Shown here one piece after another: positions 8,863 through 15,563 of a stretch of DNA of 64,000 nt (positions within the stretch are counted from its first letter, which is position 1; every line of letters begins with the position of its first letter). Location of the stretch: contig NZ_JHVB01000006.1 in assembly GCF_000619925.1 (NCBI RefSeq), positions 124,001 through 188,000 on the forward strand. The letters are read 5' to 3'. A program made the translations under genes and the position numbers. The DNA comes from Treponema sp. C6A8. Lineage in GTDB: Bacteria > Spirochaetota > Spirochaetia > Treponematales > Treponemataceae. The notes beneath the pieces were generated by a model, which saw nothing but the letters and a program-made list of their open reading frames with translations, ran no database searches and was not told where the DNA came from.

Positions 8863-10227
8863 CTAAACAGTTTTGCCGTCCCAGTCATTAGAATGTTCGT
8901 GTTCGTACGCGATGGCGGCATCAAAGTCTACCTGAGGCGCGCAGTGTTGTTCTATATTAAGCGCGGTCTGATGAAGGCGACGGATGCAGTCTGATTTTTC
9001 GCGGTAGCCGAGTTTTGATTTTTCTATGCTGTCTCGAAGAATTCTGATTGATTCATCATAGATTTTAAGGGGAACCGGGAATGGATGGCCGTCTTTTCCG
9101 CCGTGGGCAAAACTGAAGCGTGCCGGGTCGGTAAATCGCGAAGGTGTTCCGTAGATGACTTCGCTTACAAGGGTGAGCGACTGCAGGGTACGAGGACCGA
9201 GTCCTGGTGTAAGCAGCAGGGATTCAAAATCCTGTGGTTGATTTTCATAGGCTGTGGCAAGAACACCGCCAAGGCGTTTGAGGTCTATGTCTTCTGCGCG
9301 GACTTCATGGTGGGCAGGCATCACAAGTGAACGGCCGGTAGTCTGAATCTGGATGTGATCTGGAATTTCAGAAGAGAGCGGAGGGAGACCTTCAAAAAGT
9401 TCAGGCTGAGCCGGGGGCGTTGCGGGGGTGTCCCCCGCACAGGGGGTAGCGGAAGACAGCTTGCTGGCTGTAGCGAGGGGGGAACTTCCCCCATTCTGCA
9501 TAATTATCATCTGCGACGGCTCTTTTCCAATCTGCTGGATTTCTTTGATGATGCGGTCGGGATTTTCCTGCGAAAGTTCCAGGATTGACGAGCGGGTGCC
9601 CTGGGCGGCGGGATCAGTAAGATTTAGAATCTGGCCGCGGTTTTCGCCAACGACGCCGGTGTGAGGATTTTCGACAAAAGAGTGGAGGTCGGCGGAGCAC
9701 CAGTGATAGCGGCGGGCTGTTTTTGAGGCCGGATTCATGCCCTGCTGAACGACGGTCCAGTTGCCGTTGCGGGTCAAAATAAAATTGTGCTGGTAGAGCT
9801 GGAAGCCGTCCTGAAGGGCATTGTTGTCTACCTTTGCGACAAGTTTGCTGTTTCGGACAAGGGAGTCGCCGTTGAGGCCTTCGCGCTCGGAAATGCCAAG
9901 AAGCTCGTCGGGAGTCATTCGAGAATATTTTCCGCGGCCGCCGCAAACGTAAATGCCAAGCTCTTTTGCCCGTGGATTGAGTCCGCGTTTGAGAGCATAG
10001 AGAACGCTGGTCGTAATTCCTGAGCTGTGCCAGTCCATTCCCATAACGGCGCCAAAGGACTGAAACCAGAGGGGGTCGGAAAGGCGCACGAGAACCTCGT
10101 CAGGACCGTAATTCTGCACCAGGGATTCCACAATCAGCGTGCCCATGACCATCATTCGGTCGGCAAGCCAGCGCGGAACGGTTCCCGTATGAAGAGGCAG
10201 ATCAGCATGTCCGGAATTACGAATCAT
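8863..10227 (-). CDS. DUF763 domain protein with an in-frame repeat insertion
   Basis: 454 aa from the chosen start (MIRNSGHADLPLHTG), which matches the usual beginning of DUF763 proteins; an upstream in-frame start at 10293 would add 22 hydrophobic residues not typical of the family. Conserved blocks include PRWLADRM, MGMDWHSSG and a helix-hairpin-helix-like LLTPGLGPRTLQSL in the C-terminal third, hinting at nucleic-acid binding. Biochemical function is unknown. Residues about 246-272 are low-complexity Ala/Pro/Ser and are encoded by a GC-rich repeat related to intergenic repeats in this window. It starts 46 bp from the divergent methyltransferase and appears leaderless. Confidence 0.85.
   Translation of the reverse strand: MIRNSGHADLPLHTGTVPRWLADRMMVMGTLIVESLVQNYGPDEVLVRLSDPLWFQSFGAVMGMDWHSSGITTSVLYALKRGLNPRAKELGIYVCGGRGKYSRMTPDELLGISEREGLNGDSLVRNSKLVAKVDNNALQDGFQLYQHNFILTRNGNWTVVQQGMNPASKTARRYHWCSADLHSFVENPHTGVVGENRGQILNLTDPAAQGTRSSILELSQENPDRIIKEIQQIGKEPSQMIIMQNGGSSPLATASKLSSATPCAGDTPATPPAQPELFEGLPPLSSEIPDHIQIQTTGRSLVMPAHHEVRAEDIDLKRLGGVLATAYENQPQDFESLLLTPGLGPRTLQSLTLVSEVIYGTPSRFTDPARFSFAHGGKDGHPFPVPLKIYDESIRILRDSIEKSKLGYREKSDCIRRLHQTALNIEQHCAPQVDFDAAIAYEHEHSNDWDGKTV
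9412..9492. repeat. GC-rich repeat copy inside the DUF763 gene
   Basis: A strongly GC-rich, palindrome-rich stretch (GTTGCGGGGGTGTCCCCCGC, then CAGCTTGCTGGCTGTAGCGA and GGGGGGAAC..CCCCC). It shares the AGCTTGCT...TGTAGCGA...GGAAC..CCCC pattern with the intergenic repeat at 14540-14645. It keeps the reading frame open and encodes a low-complexity linker. Confidence 0.65.
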
Positions 10228-10233
10228 AGGAAG

Positions 10234-10239
10234 AATATA
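10234..10239 (-). promoter_or_regulatory. -10 box for the DUF763 gene
   Basis: TATATT on the minus strand, 6 nt before the ATG at 10227. No Shine-Dalgarno sequence is present, so the transcript is likely leaderless. Confidence 0.5.
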
Positions 10240-10260
10240 GCATAAAACTGCTATTAAGTG

Positions 10261-10266
10261 CATAAT
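10261..10266 (+). promoter_or_regulatory. -10 box for the SpoU methyltransferase
   Basis: CATAAT, 7 nt before the ATG at 10274. No Shine-Dalgarno sequence. Confidence 0.45.
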
Positions 10267-10273
10267 GTTCAGC

Positions 10274-11053
10274 ATGAAGAACAAGAAAAACAACGAACTT
10301 GCGGTGTGCGGGTTTGCGACGGTAAAAAAGCTGGAGAAAAATCATCCGGAGAAGATAAAGAGACTTTTTTTTACGGAAGAGGTTGCGCCCAAGTTTGGCG
10401 GACTTTGTAAGAAGCTGGCACAGAATCATGGGATTTATAATCAGAAGCCGGCAGCGGATCTGGAAAAACTGAGCGGAACTGTGCACCATCAGGGTGTTGT
10501 TGCGATGATTGATATGCCGGATATTCAACCGCTTGATTCGGATATTACGGACAGCTGGGTTAGTAACGGCGAAAATGCGGTTCTTCTGGATAGAATAGGG
10601 AACGCGGCTAATTTTGGCGCTATTGTGCGCAGTGCGGCTTTTTTTGGAATCAGAAATATCATTATTCCGCTTGATGAGGCGCAGTCTTCCATTACCACAA
10701 GCAGTTATCGTGTGGCGGAAGGCGGCATGGAATATGTTAATATTTATTCGGTGCGGTCGTCGGCTCGGCTTTTGGAGGCTCTTGCGGGCAAAATGGTTCG
10801 CGTGGGTACCGATTTGAAGGCACGAAAGCAGGTGAGCGAGCTAAAAAAGATTTCTGACGGTGGTAAAAAGCCGGTTCTACTGGTGCTTGGAAACGAGGAG
10901 CACGGAATCAGTGACACTGTGCGTTCAAACTGCGATGAACTTGTGATTATCCCATGGGGCGGCATGAAAGACGGCGTTAAGGAAAGCCTTGTAGACAGCC
11001 TGAACGTGGCACAAGCATCGAGCGTTTTGTTTTACGAACTTATGAATGTGTGA
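10274..11053 (+). CDS. TrmH/SpoU family RNA 2'-O-methyltransferase
   Basis: 259 aa from the ATG at 10274 (an ATG at 10265 is also possible but overlaps the likely -10 box). The N-terminal substrate-binding domain (about 1-100) ends in the HHQGVVA segment. The C-terminal SPOUT knot carries DRIGNAANFGAIVRSA, LGNEEHGIS and SLNVAQASS, the three SpoU motifs that bind S-adenosylmethionine and form the active site. The family methylates ribose 2'-OH in 23S rRNA (RlmB-like) or tRNA; the exact target cannot be told from the sequence. Confidence 0.9.
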   Translation: MKNKKNNELAVCGFATVKKLEKNHPEKIKRLFFTEEVAPKFGGLCKKLAQNHGIYNQKPAADLEKLSGTVHHQGVVAMIDMPDIQPLDSDITDSWVSNGENAVLLDRIGNAANFGAIVRSAAFFGIRNIIIPLDEAQSSITTSSYRVAEGGMEYVNIYSVRSSARLLEALAGKMVRVGTDLKARKQVSELKKISDGGKKPVLLVLGNEEHGISDTVRSNCDELVIIPWGGMKDGVKESLVDSLNVAQASSVLFYELMNV

Positions 11054-11084
11054 TTTTGTCACATACATATTTCTCCTGCCCGCG

Positions 11085-11090
11085 TAAAAT
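11085..11090 (+). promoter_or_regulatory. -10 box for the 4Fe-4S membrane protein
   Basis: TAAAAT, 7 nt before the ATG at 11098. No Shine-Dalgarno sequence. Confidence 0.45.
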
Positions 11091-11097
11091 GGGCAGT

Positions 11098-11796
11098 ATG
11101 AAAGCAATTTTTAGTTTTTGGAAGAAGTATTCGTTTATTGTTTTGCTGGCAATGATTATCGCCAGCCTTTTTGATTTTCGATTTGCGCTTGCGGCAATTT
11201 TCTGCATGGTAAGCCCGATTTTCCTTTCATTTTTTGCAGGCCGCTTCTGGTGTGGAAATCTCTGTCCGCGGGGAAATTTTTTTGACCGCGTGATGAAAAG
11301 ATTTGCCGCAAAACGCCCTGTGCCCCGTCTTTTTAAGAGCATCCCCTTCCGCGTTGCAGTTTTCGCCTTTATGATGACTATGTTTGCCCTGGGAATCAGG
11401 AAAAACTGGGGAAATCTGGCGGGAATTGGTTTTGTATTTTACCGCATGATAGTCATTACAACTCTTGTCGGAATCGTTTTCAGCTTTATCTGGAATGAGC
11501 GTACATGGTGTTCCTTCTGTCCGATGGGAAGCGTTGCCGCTATGATTTCTCACTTCAGAAAGCACCCGAACCCTATTACTGTTACCGAAAAATGTATTTC
11601 ATGCGGAAAATGCGCCCGCGCCTGCCCCATGCAGCTGCACCCTGCCAGGTTCAAGGGCGGTATTGTAAAAGAAAGCGACTGTTTGCGATGCGGTGTATGT
11701 GCCGACGCATGTCCAAAAAGTGCAATTTATATGCTAAAACAGAGCAAGAATTACGCTACTTTAGAGCCAGCTCCTGAAGCAAGGAAGGCTTTGTAA
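11098..11796 (+). CDS. NapH/YccM-like 4Fe-4S membrane protein
   Basis: 232 aa. Start at 11098 (MKAIFSFWKKYS) because it places the first membrane helix at the N-terminus; an upstream GTG overlapping the previous stop is less likely. Four hydrophobic segments carry two Cys motifs on the membrane part (WCGNLCPRG and WCSFCPMG, the CxxxCP type of NapH/RdxA relatives). Two ferredoxin clusters follow at the C-terminus (CISCGKCARACPM and CLRCGVCADACPK). Probably passes electrons at the membrane; the partner enzyme is unknown. Its end overlaps the convergent Crp/Fnr gene by 41 bp. Confidence 0.85.
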   Translation: MKAIFSFWKKYSFIVLLAMIIASLFDFRFALAAIFCMVSPIFLSFFAGRFWCGNLCPRGNFFDRVMKRFAAKRPVPRLFKSIPFRVAVFAFMMTMFALGIRKNWGNLAGIGFVFYRMIVITTLVGIVFSFIWNERTWCSFCPMGSVAAMISHFRKHPNPITVTEKCISCGKCARACPMQLHPARFKGGIVKESDCLRCGVCADACPKSAIYMLKQSKNYATLEPAPEARKAL

Positions 11797-12427
11797 TTCT
11801 GATTTGACCGCGGCCAACTTCAAGAATTCCGCGGTCTTTTAATGAGGAAAGCGTGCGGGAAACAACTTCGCGCGCAGTCCCCAGTTTTTTGGCCAGGGCG
11901 TCCTGGGTTATTAGGATTGCCGTCGGGGATGGTTCCCTTTTCCCCAGCCTCAAAAGCATCTTGGCAAGCCGCTTTTCCACCGGCACAAAAAGCAGTTCTT
12001 CCACAGCCTGCATTACATTTGCAAAGCGGGCAGTCATCGTTTTATAGGCAAAAAGTTCAACATGAATATTCTGCTCGCGAAGTTTTTCCACAGTTGATGA
12101 TGGAATTATAATGACCCGGGAAGTTTTTTCTGCCGTCATCTGAACGTGAAAGGCCTTAGGCAAAAAAATACAGCTGGCAGACAAAATGCAGGTTTCCCCG
12201 ACATTCAGTTCAAAAAGTTCAGCTTCACGGCCATCCTCACTGACCATGCTGGCGCCAATCAATCCGTCTTTTACGATTATAAAGCCCTGGCAGGAACCGC
12301 CGCCGGTGGAAATGATATTCCCCGCATCTAAGGTTTTTTCCTGGGCAGATTGCAAAATTAAATCTATTTGCTGAGGGGTTAGCTCTTCGAAAAAAGGAAT
12401 TAAGGCTTTTATGTCGGATGAAGTCAT
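11756..12427 (-). CDS. Crp/Fnr family transcriptional regulator
   Basis: 223 aa. A cyclic-nucleotide-binding-like beta roll (about 20-120) is followed by a dimer helix and a winged helix-turn-helix (about 150-215; LAKKLGTAREVVSRTLSSLK is the recognition region). The N-terminal four-Cys set of Fnr is absent. Two Cys in GETCILSASCIF could serve as a redox or ligand site, as in some Crp/Fnr branches paired with NapH-like ferredoxins. It likely regulates the convergent ferredoxin gene or itself. Confidence 0.9.
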   Translation of the reverse strand: MTSSDIKALIPFFEELTPQQIDLILQSAQEKTLDAGNIISTGGGSCQGFIIVKDGLIGASMVSEDGREAELFELNVGETCILSASCIFLPKAFHVQMTAEKTSRVIIIPSSTVEKLREQNIHVELFAYKTMTARFANVMQAVEELLFVPVEKRLAKMLLRLGKREPSPTAILITQDALAKKLGTAREVVSRTLSSLKDRGILEVGRGQIRITKPSLLQELALK

Positions 12428-12433
12428 AAGGAA

Positions 12434-12439
12434 ATTATA
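12434..12439 (-). promoter_or_regulatory. -10 box for the Crp/Fnr gene
   Basis: Perfect TATAAT on the minus strand, 6 nt before the ATG. No Shine-Dalgarno sequence, so probably leaderless. Confidence 0.6.
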
Positions 12440-12475
12440 TCTTATATTTGGGAGTTTTGAAAAAACAATTTTAAG

Positions 12476-12592
12476 AGCCGCAACGCCCGAGAACTGCAGG
12501 GCGGCTTGCCGGCCACCGGAACGAAGTGAGGAGGCTGAGCGTCAGCGAACCCGGAAGTGCGAGTAGGCTGGGAGACTTGCGCCATATTGTAC
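12476..12592. repeat. Dispersed GC-rich repeat, copy A
   Basis: Non-coding, much richer in G+C than its flanks. It aligns along its whole length with 18940-19052: both contain ACGCCCGAGAA, ACCG, CGTCAG-GAAC, GAA-TGCGAG-AGG and a closing GCG-C. Confidence 0.75.
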
Positions 12593-12643
12593 GCTAGACT
12601 TTTTTCGTGATTTTAAATAAAATATTATCTAAATATAGAACAT

Positions 12644-12665
12644 GGCTCGCTCTGACCGGCGAGCC
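12644..12665 (+). promoter_or_regulatory. Leader hairpin before the ACP gene
   Basis: GGCTCGC / GCGAGCC stem with an 8-base loop ending 4 bases before the CAGGAG ribosome site region. It has no T tract, so it is more likely an mRNA-stabilising or translational element than a terminator. Confidence 0.45.
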
Positions 12666-12681
12666 TCCACAGGAGTTATAA

Positions 12682-12933
12682 ATGTCTAAAGACGAAATTT
12701 TTGACAAACTCAAGAACATTCTTGTAAACGAATTTGAATTGGATGAGGGAGATGTTACTCCAGACGCACTTCTTGGTGATGATCTTGACTTGGATTCTAT
12801 TGACTCAATTGACTTGATTGTAAAAATGAAGGAATTTATGCCTGCTGATAAAGGAAATGTTGATCCTTCAATTTTCAAATCAGTTAAGACAGTTCAGGAT
12901 GTAGTTGACGCTCTTGTTCCTTATATGAACTAA
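12682..12933 (+). CDS. Acyl carrier protein
   Basis: 83 aa, acidic, four-helix ACP fold. The phosphopantetheine attachment is Ser39 in DLDSIDSIDL. A strong ribosome site (AGGAG) lies 7 nt before the ATG. First gene of the fatty-acid/aryl-polyene-like set; it should carry the acyl chain for the two dehydratases, FabG and the ketosynthase downstream. A terminator right after it probably makes its transcript the most abundant of the set. Confidence 0.93.
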   Translation: MSKDEIFDKLKNILVNEFELDEGDVTPDALLGDDLDLDSIDSIDLIVKMKEFMPADKGNVDPSIFKSVKTVQDVVDALVPYMN

Positions 12934-12960
12934 GCGCGGGACAGAAACTGCATTTTTAGC

Positions 12961-13001
12961 AAAACCGGATGTATAGATATGCAGCCGGTTTTTTCTTTTT
13001 T
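12961..13001 (+). terminator. Terminator/attenuator after the ACP gene
   Basis: AAAACCGG / CCGGTTTT stem with a 16-base loop, then TTTTTTC and more T. It lies between the ACP and dehydratase genes of the same direction, so it probably allows partial read-through. Confidence 0.75.
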
Positions 13002-13022
13002 AAGGATATTAAGGAATTAGTA

Positions 13023-13397
13023 ATGAATAATCAGCATGATATCGTGAATGAAAAGATTGTTTTGCAGGAAGATAATAAAATCGTTCTGGAATTTGTGATT
13101 CCGGCTTCCTGTGATTTTTTTGACGGACATTTTCCTCAGTACAAGCTGCTTCCGGCTGTAGCTCAGTTTGAAATTATCACCCGTTTTTCTAAGAAGTATT
13201 TTAAGACTCAGCGTTATGTACCAACTATTAAACGCATGAAGTTTTCGGCTCCTATTAAGCCGGATACTTTGATTAAGCTGGAAATGACTTATAAGAAGGA
13301 AAAGGGCCTGGTTTCTTTTACTATGGGCGATGCTAGGGTGGAAGGAAAGGTTTATTCGTCTGGAAGTTTTAATGCTTTGAATGAGGTGGAGGCATAA
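13023..13397 (+). CDS. ApeI/FabZ-like hotdog dehydratase
   Basis: 124 aa from the ATG at 13023, preceded by AAGGA; an in-frame ATG at 12969 would lie within the terminator stem-loop and is rejected. Hotdog fold with the catalytic-His motif DGHFPQYKLLPAVAQ of the FabZ/ApeI type, which dehydrates 3-hydroxyacyl-ACP. The short size and the neighbouring ApeP-like gene favour the aryl-polyene ApeI branch over housekeeping FabZ. The next gene starts 1 bp after its stop region, so translation is coupled. Confidence 0.8.
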   Translation: MNNQHDIVNEKIVLQEDNKIVLEFVIPASCDFFDGHFPQYKLLPAVAQFEIITRFSKKYFKTQRYVPTIKRMKFSAPIKPDTLIKLEMTYKKEKGLVSFTMGDARVEGKVYSSGSFNALNEVEA

Positions 13398-13398
13398 T

Positions 13399-13902
13399 AT
13401 GGCAGAAAAAGTAAAAATTATTCCGCAGTTTTTGGATCATGATGAACTGGAAGTTATGCTGCCTCACCGTGGTAAAATGTTTCTTTTGAGCCGTTCTACT
13501 GCTCACGATACTGATAATCACACTTTGACAGCTGAAACTGATATTACTCCGGACTGCATTTTCTATGAAGCTGATGCTGACGGCGTTCCTAGCTGGGCTG
13601 GTTTTGAGTTCCTGGCTCAGGGTATTTCTGCATTGACTGGTATTACAAATACTGAAAAAGGCAGAACTCCGCTTCCTGGATTTATTCTTTCTGTAATGGA
13701 GTTTAAGGCTGACGTTGATTACTTTAAGAACGGCACAACTGTTCAGATGAAGGTAAGCGAAGATTTTCGTGATGAAGAAAATCATGTTTACAGATACATC
13801 TGTGAGCTTTTTACAGAAGTTGATGCCGCTGAGCCTAAGGTGACAGCGAAGATTTCGGTTATGGAAACTGAGGACGCTGAGGCGTTGTTCGGTTCTAACT
13901 AA
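13399..13902 (+). CDS. ApeP-like 3-hydroxyacyl-ACP dehydratase
   Basis: 167 aa from the ATG at 13399 with GGAGG upstream. The motif VMLPHRGKMFLLSR (catalytic His) and the FEFLAQGISALTG helix are typical of ApeP-type hotdog proteins, which act with ApeI-type partners in polyene assembly. It is translationally close to the preceding dehydratase. Confidence 0.8.
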   Translation: MAEKVKIIPQFLDHDELEVMLPHRGKMFLLSRSTAHDTDNHTLTAETDITPDCIFYEADADGVPSWAGFEFLAQGISALTGITNTEKGRTPLPGFILSVMEFKADVDYFKNGTTVQMKVSEDFRDEENHVYRYICELFTEVDAAEPKVTAKISVMETEDAEALFGSN

Positions 13903-13903
13903 A

Positions 13904-14530
13904 ATGATTTATTCGGAATTTGATTTAAAAAATATTCCACGAATTGTTGATTTAGTTGAGACAATGTGGGCGCCGCCAGAGGCTGAAAAAAGCTTTAGGC
14001 GCCTTTATGCTGAATTTGTTGTGCAAAGCAACATCAGCGAGTATGAATATTCCATTCAGGGGCTGAAAGAAAAAGCAAAGGTTGCAGAGGAAAATCCTTT
14101 TGCAGCTGCGGCTTTTGCCACAAAAAAACATTTTGATTCAGAAAAAAAGCAGCTTGATAAATGGTTTAATGAGGCCACCTGCAATGGAAAAAATCTGACG
14201 GAAGAGCAGAAGTATTCTTTTAAACTTTCACGTACATTTTTAGATTTAATGGATTCCAGAGTTTATGAGCTTATGGAAAAAGATGATATAAAGCTTGCTC
14301 TTTTTGTAAGCCTAAAAAAAGGCTGCGGGAATCCTCTTTTAGAGCGGTTTAAGGCAGATCTGGCTGGTCAGGGTTTTAAAAACATGTATTTGTGGACTGA
14401 CTGCGAGTGTAATTATGACTGGTATTTTAAGCATGGTTTTGAACTTGTTGAAAAAGCGGTTTATGAGCCTTTTTCCAGTCCGCAGGAGCCTTATTACACT
14501 TTTGTTTTCAGGCAAAACCTTGTAAAATAA
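13904..14530 (+). CDS. GNAT-like acyltransferase
   Basis: 208 aa beginning 2 nt after the ApeP-like stop, so it is in the same operon. The C-terminal third resembles the acetyl-CoA-binding half of GNAT proteins: a beta strand (IKLALFVSLKKG), then the FKNMYLWTDCECNYDWYFKHGF segment where a residue moves into the helix that closes the site. The N-terminal part is helical and charged. It could acylate an intermediate or product of the lipid pathway, but that is inferred only from location. Confidence 0.6.
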   Translation: MIYSEFDLKNIPRIVDLVETMWAPPEAEKSFRRLYAEFVVQSNISEYEYSIQGLKEKAKVAEENPFAAAAFATKKHFDSEKKQLDKWFNEATCNGKNLTEEQKYSFKLSRTFLDLMDSRVYELMEKDDIKLALFVSLKKGCGNPLLERFKADLAGQGFKNMYLWTDCECNYDWYFKHGFELVEKAVYEPFSSPQEPYYTFVFRQNLVK

Positions 14531-14539
14531 AAAGGGTTA

Positions 14540-14645
14540 GGGATTGTAGGGGCAGCGGAGCTGTTGGTAAGCAGCTTGCTGCGTGCAATGTAGCGATAGC
14601 GGAACCCCGAAAAGCCCGACCCGAGCGAAGCGAGGGGAACCTGCA
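14540..14645. repeat. Dispersed GC-rich repeat, copy B
   Basis: Non-coding stretch with GTAAGCAGCTTGCTGCGTGC, TGTAGCGATAGCGGAACCCC and GACCCGAGCGAAGCGAGGGG. It shares its core with the copy inside the DUF763 gene. It ends at the ribosome site of fabG, which uses the AAGGAG at 14645-14650. Confidence 0.65.
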
Positions 14646-14658
14646 AGGAGTGAATAAA

Positions 14659-15411
14659 ATGGAAAATGTTAATGCAGACAAAAAAGTTCTGGTAACTGGT
14701 GCGAGCGGCGGAATTGGTCGCGCGATTGCTGTTGAGGCTGCTAAGGCCGGATATTATGTAATCTGTCACTATAACGGAAGCAAGGGAAAGGCTGAGGAAA
14801 CTTTGGCTCAGATTCAGGCTGCCGGTGGACAGGGCGAACTTATTCAGTTTGATGTTTCAAACCGCGATGACTGCAAGGCTAAACTTGATGATTTGACTGC
14901 GCGCCACGGAATTTTGTGGGGTGTTGTAAATAATGCGGGAATTACCCGTGATAATACTTTTGCTGCTTTGAGCGGTGAAGACTGGGATAAGGTTATTCAC
15001 ACAAACCTGGACAGTTTCTACAACGTATTGAATCCGCTGATTTTGCCTATGGCAAGCCGCAAAAACAAACGCGGAGGAAGAATTATCACTATTTCTTCTG
15101 TAAGTGGTGTGAACGGAAACCGCGGTCAGACAAACTATTCTGCTGCAAAGGCCGGAATTATCGGTGCAACAAAAGCGTTGGCTGTTGAGCTTGCCCGTCG
15201 CGCAATCACTTGTAACGTAATTGCCCCTGGTGTAATAGAAACTGAAATGACTAAGGCAATTGACCCTGATGTTTACCAGATGATTATGGGAACTATCCCA
15301 ATGAACCGCGCCGGAAAGCCGGAAGAAATTGCCAGTGCCGCTGTATTCCTTCTCAGCGAAGGTGCAGGATATATTACACGTCAGACATTAGTTATTGATG
15401 GCGGTATGTGA
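14659..15411 (+). CDS. fabG: 3-oxoacyl-ACP reductase (FabG/ApeQ-like)
   Basis: 250 aa. ATG at 14659 lies 8 nt after AAGGAG; a GTG at 14650 overlaps that ribosome site and is rejected. Short-chain dehydrogenase: nucleotide-binding TGASGGIG near the N-terminus, NNAG, the catalytic Ser of ISSVSG, YSAAK with the catalytic Tyr-Lys pair, and PGVIETEMT. It reduces 3-oxoacyl-ACP with NADPH. Together with the ACP, two dehydratases and the ketosynthase it completes one elongation cycle except for enoyl reduction, which fits polyene synthesis. Confidence 0.9.
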   Translation: MENVNADKKVLVTGASGGIGRAIAVEAAKAGYYVICHYNGSKGKAEETLAQIQAAGGQGELIQFDVSNRDDCKAKLDDLTARHGILWGVVNNAGITRDNTFAALSGEDWDKVIHTNLDSFYNVLNPLILPMASRKNKRGGRIITISSVSGVNGNRGQTNYSAAKAGIIGATKALAVELARRAITCNVIAPGVIETEMTKAIDPDVYQMIMGTIPMNRAGKPEEIASAAVFLLSEGAGYITRQTLVIDGGM

Positions 15412-15421
15412 TGATAATAGC

Positions 15422-15467
15422 AGAAGCGTTAAAAAATGAGCTGCGACAGCGGGTCATTTTAGCTTCT
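15422..15467. other. Long imperfect hairpin after fabG
   Basis: AGAAGC...TAAAAAATGA pairs with TCATTTTA-GCTTCT around GCTGCGACAGCGGG. It immediately precedes the terminator at 15483; probably a 3' end structure. Confidence 0.45.
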
Positions 15468-15482
15468 ACATGAAAATCATCT

Positions 15483-15512
15483 CGCTGGCCGACTATGCGG
15501 CCAGCGTTTTTT
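15483..15512 (+). terminator. Rho-independent terminator after fabG
   Basis: CGCTGGCC / GGCCAGCG stem, 8-base loop, TTTTTT. Confidence 0.92.
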
Positions 15513-15551
15513 ATTTTAAAATAAAAAAATAGCGTTATTTCAAATCTAAGC

Positions 15552-15557
15552 TATAAT
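15552..15557 (+). promoter_or_regulatory. -10 box of the diguanylate cyclase gene
   Basis: Perfect TATAAT, 6 nt before the ATG at 15564. No Shine-Dalgarno sequence; the -35 is weak. Probable leaderless transcript. Confidence 0.6.
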
Positions 15558-15563
15558 TAACGC

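Noticed and set aside
11050..11097. GTG start of the 4Fe-4S membrane protein
   Set aside because: It adds a polar, poorly compatible N-terminus, overlaps the previous stop and has no ribosome site.
12594..12878. Minus-strand ORF over the ACP gene
   Set aside because: It is antisense to a clear acyl carrier protein, serine-rich by codon mirror, and has no ribosome site.
12969..13022. Upstream start of the ApeI-like dehydratase
   Set aside because: The start would lie inside a terminator hairpin, and the true start at 13023 has AAGGA upstream.
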